Origin: a virus
IMG/VR virus record: IMGVR_UViG_3300023119_001136
Coordinates: 1 to 64,000 of that record
DNA length: 64,000 bases
Direction: 5' to 3' (one strand)
Positions 7,389 to 15,679 of this stretch are shown here, one piece after another. Numbering within the stretch: the first letter of the stretch is position 1; each line of letters begins with the position of its first letter. The notes beneath the pieces were generated by a model. The model saw only the letters and a program-made list of their open reading frames with translations. It had not been told where the DNA came from and made no database searches. A program made the position numbers and the translations under genes.

Positions 7389-8183
7389 TTAATTACGTAC
7401 TAAAATTTTAGATATACTTGTTGTAGGATTGCTAGTTGTCTTAAATCTAAGATAACTAAACACACCATTAAAGTTTGTTGGTACAGGTTCTGTTTCGCTA
7501 CCTGTAAGTGTTATTGTAGATACAGTTGTCCAATTATTTGTACCTGTAATTTGATTATCGAGTGTTGCTTGTACTTCTACATCACCAGCATATCCGTTGT
7601 TATATATTGCTACAGTATGTAATGCTTCGTTGCCATTTAAACCAGGGTGTGCTGTAATCTTATCTGCATCGTCATTACCTGCAAACCATTCGTCTGTAAC
7701 TTCTTGCCAGTTAGTTACAGTAATACTATCTTTAGGACCAGGCATAGCATTGCCATCTAAATAAATTGTTCCAGCAGCACCAAAGTCTCTATCATTATAA
7801 GTTACTGTTCTAGTTTGATTAGACTCTAGAATCCAAACAGTGTATGACAAGTACTGTTGATTTACATTTAGTGTATCTGCATCAGTAAATGTAAAAGTAA
7901 AGGTTCCTTTTGTACTTGCTGTTGTGCCGTCGTCTGTAACTGTTGCTGCACGTTCTATAATTTTTGTATTTTCTCTATCAAAAACTGAAACATATACTGA
8001 CTTTCCAAATACGTTTACTGGTTTTTGATCTGCATTAAGCATACGGAATTGAACTGTATTGTCAACTCCTCTATAAATTTTTACTGTTCGTTGATACACT
8101 GGTCTATACTCCACGTTAAACCCGGCATCGTTTGAGATGACTAAAATTTGATCATTTACTAAATATCTAGGTATAAGTTGCAT
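7389..8183 (-). CDS. putative virion protein, beta-rich (264 aa)
   Basis: This 264-aa protein has no catalytic motif. Residues 1-125 look like an Ig-like or baseplate-adaptor fold (alternating strands with TVKIYRGVDNTVQFRMLN). The second half repeats a pattern seen in the next gene (NNGYAGDVEVQATLDNQ followed by Trp and Thr/Ser-rich strands), so the two may share a domain. The ATG has AAGGACC upstream, and a late box (GATAAATA) lies 21 nt before the start, giving this gene a normal leader. A baseplate or fibre attachment role is inferred from composition and late control only. Confidence 0.6.
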   Translation of the reverse strand: MQLIPRYLVNDQILVISNDAGFNVEYRPVYQRTVKIYRGVDNTVQFRMLNADQKPVNVFGKSVYVSVFDRENTKIIERAATVTDDGTTASTKGTFTFTFTDADTLNVNQQYLSYTVWILESNQTRTVTYNDRDFGAAGTIYLDGNAMPGPKDSITVTNWQEVTDEWFAGNDDADKITAHPGLNGNEALHTVAIYNNGYAGDVEVQATLDNQITGTNNWTTVSTITLTGSETEPVPTNFNGVFSYLRFKTTSNPTTSISKILVRN

Positions 8184-8204
8184 TACCAGGTCCTTTACTA
8201 AGTA

Positions 8205-8212
8205 TATTTATC
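8205..8212 (-). promoter_or_regulatory. late promoter box with normal leader
   Basis: GATAAATA on the minus strand, 21 nt upstream of the ATG at 8183. A Shine-Dalgarno (AAGGA) lies between box and start, in contrast to the boxes that abut their ATG. Confidence 0.6.
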
Positions 8213-8220
8213 GAGAGCAC

Positions 8221-8589
8221 ATGTTATTAAAAGAGATAGAAAAACAATTTCCATATATTAGCGTTGTAGCATACGGCGGAAAAGAGTATGTTGGTATAAT
8301 CACGAATCAAGATCAAACTGTTACTACAATGTTTGTATATACTGATTTAAAAACAGATAACGATAAAAAACTGTTACTTGATTTAGGAGAAATTTGGTGG
8401 TGGGAGTCAAATAGAATGTTACCAATTACAACATTCTTAAGAGAAGAAATTTCACCGTTAAAATATTCAATGATGACAATGAATACAAAAGATGTAAAAG
8501 TTAGTGTCGGACCTTGTGTTAATGTAAACAATTTGACAATTAAAAGAGTCAAAAGAAAAAGTGTTCAATTAATTAAAAAAGTTACTTAA
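8221..8589 (+). CDS. conserved hypothetical protein (122 aa)
   Basis: This 122-aa protein is one of few on the plus strand. Its first half is strand-rich and mixed. A distinctive motif, LGEIWWWESNRMLPI, lies near residues 56-70. The C-terminal tail is basic (KRVKRKSVQLIKK). I believe similar proteins occur in other marine T4-like phages, but I cannot name a function. The start has only a weak GAGAG upstream. It converges with the DnaE-like gene, overlapping its stop by 4 nt. The basic tail could bind nucleic acid. Confidence 0.65.
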   Translation: MLLKEIEKQFPYISVVAYGGKEYVGIITNQDQTVTTMFVYTDLKTDNDKKLLLDLGEIWWWESNRMLPITTFLREEISPLKYSMMTMNTKDVKVSVGPCVNVNNLTIKRVKRKSVQLIKKVT

Positions 8590-9143
8590 CTTAGTTGTTC
8601 ACAAAATAAGTTCATGTGTACAACAACACTTACAGCATATGCAATAGCATGTGCCTTCTTAAAGTAGTAACTACCGTCAGTGGGTGCGATCCACACATTT
8701 TCTAATATCGTTGGCCAAGTTTCGTTGACAAGATGGCGTTTGGCAGGCCGTATTATCGCTAGTACTGCTGCTAACTGCTCTATGCTCTGCGGCTTTGTTG
8801 TACGGAGTATATCGCCGTGTCCGGAGATATGAAAGATATTGTCTGTAAAATCGTCGTGCTGTAAAAGTTCCCATTGTGGTTCTCTTTCCATTAGTGTGTG
8901 TAAGTGTGTTTCATCTTTTACATCATTATAGATACTAACATTTAAAAAGTCTAGTTTAAAGTAGCCTCTATCTTCTGCTGTTTTGTAATCAATAGTAGAC
9001 AGATTATTCACAGGATTGTGTGGACACTCTGTAACGTATACACCTGTGTTGTGTTTTTTACCTGTATCTAATTTTGCCACACGGTGTTTAATTTGAGATA
9101 ATAATACGTCTCGGTTTGCAAAGTCTATATCAATATCAGGCAT
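8586..9143 (-). CDS. miniature DnaE-like protein (Pol III alpha fragment)
   Basis: I chose the ATG at 9143, with GGAG 7 nt upstream and an 8-nt overlap with the previous gene; it gives 185 aa. The protein begins MPDIDIDFANRD, matching the PDIDIDF motif of bacterial DNA polymerase III alpha that carries catalytic Asp residues. It ends with FKKAHAIAYAV, resembling the FxKSHAxAY segment that follows in DnaE. Most of the roughly 1,100-residue polymerase is missing, including the PHP domain and the rest of the palm. It may be a decoy, an accessory factor or a nucleotide-binding protein. Activity is doubtful. Confidence 0.65.
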   Translation of the reverse strand: MPDIDIDFANRDVLLSQIKHRVAKLDTGKKHNTGVYVTECPHNPVNNLSTIDYKTAEDRGYFKLDFLNVSIYNDVKDETHLHTLMEREPQWELLQHDDFTDNIFHISGHGDILRTTKPQSIEQLAAVLAIIRPAKRHLVNETWPTILENVWIAPTDGSYYFKKAHAIAYAVSVVVHMNLFCEQLS

Positions 9144-9354
9144 CTTCACGCTCCATTGCATATCTCCACATTTCACTTTCAGGAACACGATTCCAATGCT
9201 TTTCGTCCTCTTTAGGAGTAGCACCGATATACTGTTCACCTGTCTCTCTGTCAATCAATAACCACTTTGCTGGGGCTCTTGTTTTTACAACTAGTTCAAC
9301 AGGTTCATCAAGTTCGTAAACTTGTACACCATCTTGTAATTTTCTAAAATTCAT
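9136..9354 (-). CDS. hypothetical protein (72 aa)
   Basis: This 72-aa protein has a strand-rich core (VYELDEPVELVVKTRAPAKW, then LLIDRETGEQYIG) and a charged helical end rich in Glu, Arg and Trp. No catalytic motif is seen. The ATG overlaps the stop of the zinc-finger gene by 4 nt, and its own end overlaps the DnaE-like gene by 8 nt, so these three are probably translated from one message. Function unknown. Confidence 0.7.
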   Translation of the reverse strand: MNFRKLQDGVQVYELDEPVELVVKTRAPAKWLLIDRETGEQYIGATPKEDEKHWNRVPESEMWRYAMEREDA

Positions 9355-10049
9355 AAACTACTTTCTTTAGCAACATCTTTTGCTAATTGTACATCTTGTG
9401 GTTTACGCTTAAAACGCATTGCCCAGTGTTCTGGGTTTATAACATGATAGACCATTTCAAGTTGTTCGTCATTTAATTTACTTAGCATTTCCTTGCCACT
9501 ATTACAATTCAATATTAGCCAAGGACTTATTTTACCGTCTTTTATTTGCCATACTGCTCTGTTTAAACTTACATGTTGAAAGTAATGATTCCATGGTGCA
9601 GGTTCATTTTCGGCTGCCCATTCCATCATAGTTTTTACACTACGTTCTAGTGCTGTAATTGCATCTTCTTTGAGAATAAATTCTAATGCATATTTTTCAT
9701 ACATTTCTTCTCTACACCAATGATCAAGTTTTACATTACTAGTAACAACATAATCAATATACTTGTCAGGGTATAAAGGTCGAACATTATTAACAAAACT
9801 TCCAAACTTAACAAAAGCATTATAGAAACTGCTTTTGACAAAACCTTCATATGTTTTTTCTTTTCTATGCCCAGCACTTAGTTTGTAAAATCTTTGAAAT
9901 GCATAAAATCCTAATTGCACACGTTTTTCATCTTTTTGCAACCATCTACGTTTAGGCTCGCACATATGAGCAAGTAAAGTTTTTTCTCTAGTATAGCCTG
10001 TGTTACAGTACTCACAAACATATGGCTTAGGGTTTGTATTCGACGCCAT
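9351..10049 (-). CDS. C2HC zinc-finger protein (232 aa)
   Basis: I took the ATG at 10049, inside the end of the gp62-like gene; the longer frame has no ribosome site. The 232-aa protein starts with a compact zinc-finger-like motif, CEYCNTGYTREKTLLAHMC (two Cys pairs around a His), directly followed by a basic stretch. The rest is helical and aromatic with no enzyme motif. Its place among replication genes and the finger suggest DNA or RNA binding, perhaps in replication or late transcription. I do not recognise a T4 counterpart. Confidence 0.65.
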   Translation of the reverse strand: MASNTNPKPYVCEYCNTGYTREKTLLAHMCEPKRRWLQKDEKRVQLGFYAFQRFYKLSAGHRKEKTYEGFVKSSFYNAFVKFGSFVNNVRPLYPDKYIDYVVTSNVKLDHWCREEMYEKYALEFILKEDAITALERSVKTMMEWAAENEPAPWNHYFQHVSLNRAVWQIKDGKISPWLILNCNSGKEMLSKLNDEQLEMVYHVINPEHWAMRFKRKPQDVQLAKDVAKESSL

Positions 10050-10494
10050 GTTCTTTAGCCAATTCTTTGAGTTCTTTTTTTGTAGATATTCTAGCAAGTA
10101 ATTCTACCTCGTCCATCTTCATTTCAGGATATATTTGCGATAGCATTTTTACTGCCTTGCTACTATCATCCTTTTTCTTTTTCAATCCAATCCAAGGATG
10201 AAATTCTTTTTTTCCTGTTTTACCTGCGACACATAAAAGCTGCCATTGCAGTTTAATATGGTTAGTACCGCCTAGCACATTCCAATTTTTGTTATAGTAT
10301 TCATTAACTTTGAAAACTGCTAATGCTTGCTTTTCATAACTGCCTTTGACACTGCTTATATAACGATTAAGATTCCACAAGTCAAGTTTAATATCTTTCT
10401 TACCATCGTCGCCGGCAGCATCATAAAGTTCTTTAATTCCCATATCAATAGCAGGAATTAACTCCTTAAATAAATCTAGTTCTTTGTTTGCCAA
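10027..10494 (-). CDS. 62: probable clamp-loader small subunit (gp62-like)
   Basis: This 155-aa helical protein resembles gp62-type clamp loader subunits of marine T4-like phages: an ELYDAAGDDGKKDIKLDLW region near residues 22-40, LNRYISSVKG, an FHPWIGLKKKK segment and a C-terminal Lys/Glu helix (KKELKELAKEHG). gp62 pairs with gp44 to load the gp45 clamp; neither partner is in this window. It starts with TTG at 10494, with GAGGA upstream, inside the last codons of kdsB. The assignment is from memory of the family, so it is moderate. Confidence 0.5.
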   Translation of the reverse strand: MANKELDLFKELIPAIDMGIKELYDAAGDDGKKDIKLDLWNLNRYISSVKGSYEKQALAVFKVNEYYNKNWNVLGGTNHIKLQWQLLCVAGKTGKKEFHPWIGLKKKKDDSSKAVKMLSQIYPEMKMDEVELLARISTKKELKELAKEHGVEYKP

Positions 10495-11150
10495 AGTTCA
10501 ACATCCTCAGGTGAGTTTATCTCTACACCATTAAATTGTACACTAGAACAATGGATTTGCCAACCATTTTTTAACCAACGTAATTGTTCAAGACCCTCTA
10601 GTTCTTCTTCTATAGGAACATCTAATGTTGGATATTGTTCTAATGCTTCTCTTGTATATCCATATATTCCTATATGCCAATCGCCATATCCAGTTGTTCC
10701 TCTGCCAAACCATAATGCACGATCACCAGTTCTAATAAGTTTGACACTATTAGGATCGTTTTTCATTTCATCTGGCATTTCTGTATAAGCAGTTACTACA
10801 TTATAATTTTCTAATTGTTGTTTTACAGATAATATTATATCCTCTGTAATATCGGGCATATCACCTTGTACATTTATAAAATGTGTGTAGTCTTTTAATT
10901 TTTCTTGTCTTAAAGATATACCGCATCTTTCAGTTCCATTCATTGCATCATCAGTGTAAATTACGTTAGCATAGGGAATTTGGTGTGCAACTTTTCTACT
11001 ATCTGTTATAACATATGTATCAATACCTGTTGCAGTACACTTGTTGTAAACTCTATTTACTAGCGGCACACCATTTAACATTGCAAGTGGTTTGTTTGGA
11101 AATCGTGTGCTGCCTATTCTAGCGGGTATAAGAATAGCGTACGATGTCAT
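10476..11150 (-). CDS. kdsB: CMP-Kdo synthetase (KdsB)
   Basis: 3-deoxy-manno-octulosonate cytidylyltransferase activates Kdo with CTP for transfer into lipopolysaccharide. The ATG at 11150 follows AGGAGG and gives 224 aa, slightly shorter than the usual 245-255. Visible motifs: IPARIGSTRFPNKPLAML at the N-terminus (nucleotide loop), FINVQGDMPDI near residues 94-104 (metal and base site), WHIGIYGYTREAL near 160-172 and EGLEQLRWLKNGWQI near 185-200, which is typical of KdsB. It overlaps kdsA by 32 nt, so the two steps are co-expressed. Confidence 0.9.
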   Translation of the reverse strand: MTSYAILIPARIGSTRFPNKPLAMLNGVPLVNRVYNKCTATGIDTYVITDSRKVAHQIPYANVIYTDDAMNGTERCGISLRQEKLKDYTHFINVQGDMPDITEDIILSVKQQLENYNVVTAYTEMPDEMKNDPNSVKLIRTGDRALWFGRGTTGYGDWHIGIYGYTREALEQYPTLDVPIEEELEGLEQLRWLKNGWQIHCSSVQFNGVEINSPEDVELWQTKN

Positions 11151-11883
11151 ATACCACCTCCTCAAAATCATCTAGTCGAAGCATATTCGGACCGTCGCTT
11201 GGTGCGTTATCAGGCAGTTTGTGAACTTCGAGGAAGAAATTTGATATCCCGAGAGCAGCCCCGCTACGACTGAAGCCAGGCACAAGATCACGATTGCCGC
11301 CACTGCTAGTACCCTGTCCTCCGGGTTTTTGGGCAGCGTGAGTACAATCCAACACGATAGGAACAGGAAGATTGTTGAGCATCCAATCAAGGCCGCTGTA
11401 ATCAACAACAAGGGTGTTATATCCAAAACTTGTTCCTCTTTCTGTGATCCAAACTTCTTTTGCTTCCGCACACTTACTTAGTATTCCTTTGACATCCCAA
11501 GGCGCTAAAAACTGTCCTTTTTTAATATTTACAATGCAATCTGTTGCACATGCTGCTTGAATTAAATCTGTTTGACGACATAAGAATGCAGGAATTTGTA
11601 AGACATCTACAATGTGTGTCAAGTATTGTATTTGATCTCTTTCATGTATATCTGTTACAATTTTTAGATTAGGAATTTCTTCTTTCATATCAAGAAAATC
11701 TCTAACTGTATCATGTAAGCCTCTGCCTCGCTTACCATCTACACTTGTGCGATTTGCTTTATCAAAACTGGCTTTGAAATAATAATCAATACCTAGTTTA
11801 TTGCATACACGTTTACATTCTTTTGCAATTTCTAAACTTTGTTCTAGTGTTTCGTGCTGACACGGACCTGCAATTATTCTCAT
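11119..11883 (-). CDS. kdsA: Kdo-8-phosphate synthase (KdsA), metal-dependent type
   Basis: This enzyme condenses phosphoenolpyruvate with arabinose 5-phosphate to Kdo 8-phosphate. It has 254 aa, near family length. Motifs: IAGPC at the N-terminus, FKASFDKANRTS near 36-47, TDIHE near 77, IPAFLCRQTDL near 96, KKGQFLAPWD near 120 and TERGTSFGYNTLVVDYSG near 147-164. The metal ligands of class II enzymes are all in place: the Cys in AGPC, the His in CTHAAQ, the Glu in LEVHKLP and the Asp in PSDGPN. The other Kdo steps (KdsD, KdsC) are not seen here, so host enzymes must supply them. Confidence 0.93.
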   Translation of the reverse strand: MRIIAGPCQHETLEQSLEIAKECKRVCNKLGIDYYFKASFDKANRTSVDGKRGRGLHDTVRDFLDMKEEIPNLKIVTDIHERDQIQYLTHIVDVLQIPAFLCRQTDLIQAACATDCIVNIKKGQFLAPWDVKGILSKCAEAKEVWITERGTSFGYNTLVVDYSGLDWMLNNLPVPIVLDCTHAAQKPGGQGTSSGGNRDLVPGFSRSGAALGISNFFLEVHKLPDNAPSDGPNMLRLDDFEEVVYDIVRYSYTR

Positions 11884-12152
11884 TTTGCATCCTTTATAAT
11901 ATAATACATTGTAACTGTTTTATCAAGTTGCTTCATCAAACTTTTATTTTGCATTGCTAATTCACATAATTCTTTCCAACTACCATAATCCAACAACTCG
12001 CCTTGTGCTCGTGCAATTGCTCCAGGATCGCCACCAACAATCCATTTTGGATATTTGTTATATGGTGCATCTCGATACCTTGCCCATACAACTCCGTTAG
12101 TACGTTCGTATATTAGTGCAGCACCGGGAACAAGCTTATGTTGCTGAGCCAA
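11880..12152 (-). CDS. conserved hypothetical protein (90 aa)
   Basis: This 90-aa protein starts with TTG at 12152 (AAGGA upstream) inside the end of the cupin gene and overlaps kdsA by 4 nt. A strand-rich front (PGAALIYERTNGVVWARYR) leads to PKWIVGGDP and a helical back half. No catalytic motif is seen. Similar proteins occur in marine T4-like phages, to my recollection, without known function. Position alone ties it to the Kdo genes. Confidence 0.7.
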   Translation of the reverse strand: MAQQHKLVPGAALIYERTNGVVWARYRDAPYNKYPKWIVGGDPGAIARAQGELLDYGSWKELCELAMQNKSLMKQLDKTVTMYYIIKDAK

Positions 12153-12480
12153 CAGTCTTCCTTACTATATCATTATGATTAAACTCTGCCCAGTATAGTT
12201 CAAATGCTACACCGTCTTCAAGTCCTTCAAACTGATGAATTACACCTGGCTTGACTTGCGTAAAGTCTCCTGGCCCAAGGATAGTTTCATCTATTAGATC
12301 ATAATCTTTTTGCCATACACGAACAAGCATTTTGCCTGACTCTACAAAGAAGCCATTCCATTTAAATCTATGTTCGTGCTCGCTACATTTGTAGCCACCT
12401 TTAAACTCAATACGGTGAAACTCTAACACACCGTTAGCGTGGATAAGTTCAGTTTGTCCCCAAATCTTTCCTGCTTTCAT
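12136..12480 (-). CDS. cupin-domain protein, sugar-enzyme type
   Basis: I set the start at ATG 12480, which has AAGGAG upstream; the longer frame would begin inside the neighbour gene. The 114-aa protein is a single cupin. Motif 1 is HEHRFKWNGFFVESGKML (two His and a Glu), and motif 2 is PGDFTQVKPGVIHQFE. This fits small cupins linked to sugar isomerases or epimerases. It lies in one operon with KdsA and KdsB and could act on a sugar precursor or simply bind one. Activity is inferred. Confidence 0.75.
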   Translation of the reverse strand: MKAGKIWGQTELIHANGVLEFHRIEFKGGYKCSEHEHRFKWNGFFVESGKMLVRVWQKDYDLIDETILGPGDFTQVKPGVIHQFEGLEDGVAFELYWAEFNHNDIVRKTVGSAT

Positions 12481-12490
12481 TTTAGTCTCC

Positions 12491-12997
12491 TTATAATAAT
12501 TTTCCGTGATCAATAATTTCACTTTGTCTACTGATATCTTTAACAAAGAATGCACACAGGCTGTTTTCTTTTTCCTCGATAGGTACAGCAAGCAACTGAC
12601 CTGATTTCATTTTAGGAAAAAACCATTTTACATCATTATAAAAGTTTACAGTTTCTATATGTAAAAATTGAGGCAAAGTGCCTGTAATAGGATTGAAAAC
12701 AAACGCTTCAAATCCTCTATCATTTAAACTTGTTAACGGTAACACTTCTAAGTCGCTACCTGCTTGATTACATCCTACAGCAATGCACCAATCTAAAGGC
12801 ATTGTGACTTCGCTTTCGCCTATTTGTAAAACTATAGCAGGTGAATTAAAAGATTCTAAAAAAATCATAGGATTAAAAAAGAAGTCCGGATCTGCTGGAT
12901 TGCTATTATCTAGCACTGCAAATCTAATAGCATCGTCTACAGTATTAGGCACATTATTCATATCAAAGGTTGTATTGTCTAGTGTAAGTATTCTCAT
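12491..12997 (-). CDS. conserved hypothetical protein (168 aa)
   Basis: This 168-aa protein is mainly beta and hydrophobic with no signal peptide. Recognisable blocks are DWCIAVGCNQAGSDLEVLPL near residues 69-88, LNDRGFEAFVFNPITG near 90-106 and VKWFFPKMKSGQLLAVPIE near 121-139. The same blocks occur, I believe, in other marine T4-like phages, always unannotated. It starts 1 nt after the uvsW stop. Without a motif I cannot assign a function; adjacency suggests early or middle expression. Confidence 0.7.
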   Translation of the reverse strand: MRILTLDNTTFDMNNVPNTVDDAIRFAVLDNSNPADPDFFFNPMIFLESFNSPAIVLQIGESEVTMPLDWCIAVGCNQAGSDLEVLPLTSLNDRGFEAFVFNPITGTLPQFLHIETVNFYNDVKWFFPKMKSGQLLAVPIEEKENSLCAFFVKDISRQSEIIDHGKLL

Positions 12998-12998
12998 T

Positions 12999-14462
12999 TT
13001 ATTTCCAATCTACTTTTTCTATAGTGAAAGGATATTGTGCTTCCTTATAGAATTTTTTGCGCTGTGTTAAATGTCTCTTTGCAAATTTGCACGTTGAAGT
13101 GATATCCCAAATTTGTACAAAGTCTTTGTCCTTTGCCTTTCTTACGCCTCTGCCTATAGATTGAATAACTCTTACGAATGATTTGCCTGGTTCTATGAGA
13201 ACAAGATTAAAAATACGAGGAATATTAATGCCGACGGCAGCAACGCCATACGTAGCAATGACCACGTGATTTGTTCCTTCGTTAATTTCGTCATATGCGT
13301 CCTTTCTATCTTTTAATTTTACATCGCCTTTAACAAAAACTGATCCTGGAATAAGTTCTTGTAACATTTCGCCTGCACTAATTCTATCTACTAGAATAAG
13401 TGTATTGCCTGATTCTTTTACACTGTTTAATATTTTGCCTATATATTCTACTCTTTCTTTATTTGTAACTAGATATTTTAATTCTTCTTGATAGTTACTA
13501 TGTGCAACAGTATCCATTAGTTGCACAATATTAACATGACACTGCGCAAGTACGCCCTTGTCTTGTAATTCTTTTGCTGATATTTCACCGATAACTGGAC
13601 CTAAACTTGCATGTATACTTTCAAATTCAAACTTTTCTTTAGGTATAGTTCCTGTTAGTCCCCAACGTATTGGTGCATTTTTTAAGTTACGTGTTAATAA
13701 ATTTTTCAATACTTCCGCTTTTGCTTGATGAACCTCATCAACAATAACGGTGCTCACACCATCTAAGAACTCTGCAAGCGATAGTACTGCGGAACCGTCC
13801 TTGTGCTTCTTGTCAAGTATATTCAAACTTTGCCAAGTGCAGATGGTGTGAGTCTTACCCAACTCTTTTCTATCTCCAAAATAAACCCCTACATCAAGTC
13901 CGCAATTAATGTAATCTTCTTCTGTTTGTGTTACAAGAGATTTGTTTGGTACAATAACAAGACTGCGTCCATACTTTTCACTCATATGTGATAGTGTAGC
14001 AGTTGTAATAGTTTTGCCAGCGCCTGTTGCAATCTGTTGTAGGCTTTGTGGATTGTTTGCAAAGTTGTTGATTGCTTCTACTTGATAGTCACGCAGAATA
14101 ATTTCTTCACCTTCAGCAGGATGTCCTTTGGGCCAACGCACACCTTGGTCAGCCCAGTAGCGTTCCGTTACTTGATCAAAACTTAAATCAATAGGATGTC
14201 GTCTGTCTTCAATGTCAACTATTTGAACATTGTTTTTTGCAAGCACTTCGGTAACAGTATCTAAATGATTAACATAGCCAGTACCGCCGATACCAAAGAA
14301 AGCAACTTTGCCGTCCCACCTGCCAAGTTTATACTGTGGCATATATCGTGCGTATGGCACTTCAAACTTGAGAGCGTTGGAAAGTTTACGGCGTACATCT
14401 ACGTCTAAACCTTCTAGTTTGATGTTTACTTCATCTTCAATAATTAATTTGCAACTAGCCAT
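12999..14462 (-). CDS. uvsW: ATP-dependent helicase UvsW
   Basis: T4 UvsW unwinds branched DNA and R-loops and controls the switch from origin- to recombination-dependent replication. This 487-aa protein is shorter than the T4 one (about 587). Motif I is QIATGAGKTITT near residue 141-152, motif II is VIVDEVHQ, motif III is GLTGTIPKE and motif VI is QSIGRGVRKA. The N-terminal domain before residue 110 is the DNA-binding part. The start overlaps the preceding stop by one base (TAATG). Confidence 0.95.
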   Translation of the reverse strand: MASCKLIIEDEVNIKLEGLDVDVRRKLSNALKFEVPYARYMPQYKLGRWDGKVAFFGIGGTGYVNHLDTVTEVLAKNNVQIVDIEDRRHPIDLSFDQVTERYWADQGVRWPKGHPAEGEEIILRDYQVEAINNFANNPQSLQQIATGAGKTITTATLSHMSEKYGRSLVIVPNKSLVTQTEEDYINCGLDVGVYFGDRKELGKTHTICTWQSLNILDKKHKDGSAVLSLAEFLDGVSTVIVDEVHQAKAEVLKNLLTRNLKNAPIRWGLTGTIPKEKFEFESIHASLGPVIGEISAKELQDKGVLAQCHVNIVQLMDTVAHSNYQEELKYLVTNKERVEYIGKILNSVKESGNTLILVDRISAGEMLQELIPGSVFVKGDVKLKDRKDAYDEINEGTNHVVIATYGVAAVGINIPRIFNLVLIEPGKSFVRVIQSIGRGVRKAKDKDFVQIWDITSTCKFAKRHLTQRKKFYKEAQYPFTIEKVDWK

Positions 14463-15673
14463 TAATAGTTTCTTCCTGCAAAATATGAAACACGCTCATC
14501 GTGAAGTATAATTAAATCGCTTATACTAGTGCAATATGTTTGTACTAATGTGTGAGGTCTATGAGACGTTATGCAATACACGCTAGAAGGTTTCCAATCT
14601 GTTTTTAACAATAGTTTAGGTAATTTGTTTTTAGCAATATACACAACTTTTGTGTTTTTGTCAAGCCAGTTGTTTAAGGTGTTTTCTGAGATGTAATTAT
14701 TAAGATCTGATTGTGCTGAATTTTTTTCTACACGGAACAAAATAGTTTGATCTGAATCAGCAAAAACATATTTTAGACTCTTATGTACTTTGGTTACTTG
14801 ATTGTAAGCCTCATGTTCATCGATTAAAACTAAAAGTGGAAATCTTTCTAATTGTATTAAAGATTCTACAATAGAATCAAAGTTATGTTGGCTAGGCTGT
14901 ATTAATACACTTGTACTATTTCTATACGCAATTTTTTCTATTAAATGCCCATCAGAACTTTTTTCTGGCAAGTGATATTGATGTATAAATCTGTTATCAT
15001 ATGCTTTTAATTCTGTAAAAATTTTATCATCTAAATTTGCACTTTTTGGTGCATTTAAAATTTTACCATCTTTGTAATAGGGCAAATATTTATGAATACC
15101 TTCTTCTTTTATATGTACAATTTCTTCGTATGCATCTAAAATTTCTTGTTGTATTGAAAAGTTTTTTGATTTAAATACAGACACTAATTCAAAGATATTG
15201 TTTTCTGTAAGTCGTACAAAGTGTACTTGTGTAGATTTTATATGGTGTTTTTGTTGATAGGGAATGTTACAACTATCTAGTGCAACTATTAATTTTTTAG
15301 AAAAAGGAAATCTAATTTTCATCCACTTCCATTTTTCTTTGCTAGACTCATATACTTGATCTACGTAAACATCTTTAGTATCAACAAGTTTAATACTTTG
15401 TTCTCTGTTAATTGTCCGCAAAGGATACTTCAAACTTTCTACTACTGTTTGAAAGTTTGTTATACCACTCTCAATAAATTGATCTTGCATGTCAAACATT
15501 TTTTGTTTCATAAGATTAAACTGTCTATCAGTAAGTGCAGTGCCTTGAAAGGTTTGTCTAGCAATACTATAAATAATCTTAGAATCAGACGGATTTATAC
15601 TGTATTTAAAATCTGTTTGTTTTAATCCTGTGACAAGATGCAATAAATCTTCAATGTTTTCAACTGTATCCAT
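14462..15673 (-). CDS. unknown 403-aa protein upstream of uvsW
   Basis: This 403-aa protein has its own early promoter and runs directly into uvsW. It is mostly helical in the first 130 residues and mixed alpha/beta after that. FPLLVLIDEHEAYN near residue 275-288 looks like a Walker B or DEAH-like strand, but no Walker A is present. A C-terminal block contains VVYIAKNKLPKLLLK and CITSHRPHTLVQ. It could be a degenerate ATPase working with UvsW. The ATG lies 6 nt after the -10 box without a Shine-Dalgarno. Confidence 0.65.
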   Translation of the reverse strand: MDTVENIEDLLHLVTGLKQTDFKYSINPSDSKIIYSIARQTFQGTALTDRQFNLMKQKMFDMQDQFIESGITNFQTVVESLKYPLRTINREQSIKLVDTKDVYVDQVYESSKEKWKWMKIRFPFSKKLIVALDSCNIPYQQKHHIKSTQVHFVRLTENNIFELVSVFKSKNFSIQQEILDAYEEIVHIKEEGIHKYLPYYKDGKILNAPKSANLDDKIFTELKAYDNRFIHQYHLPEKSSDGHLIEKIAYRNSTSVLIQPSQHNFDSIVESLIQLERFPLLVLIDEHEAYNQVTKVHKSLKYVFADSDQTILFRVEKNSAQSDLNNYISENTLNNWLDKNTKVVYIAKNKLPKLLLKTDWKPSSVYCITSHRPHTLVQTYCTSISDLIILHDERVSYFAGRNY

Positions 15674-15679
15674 GTTATT

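Noticed and set aside
8586-9254. Longer start (9254) for the DnaE-like gene
   Set aside because: The extra residues overlap the neighbour gene by over 100 nt in another frame and have no ribosome site. The ATG at 9143 has GGAG and starts exactly at the PDIDIDF motif.
9351-10049. Zinc-finger protein as helicase loader gp59
   Set aside because: The length is similar, but the N-terminal C2HC finger and the lack of recognisable gp59 blocks argue against it. I left it unnamed.
11172-11471. 99-aa hydrophobic ORF inside kdsA in another frame
   Set aside because: It lies wholly inside a well-supported kdsA gene and has no ribosome site. Its membrane-like look comes from the frame shift of kdsA codons.
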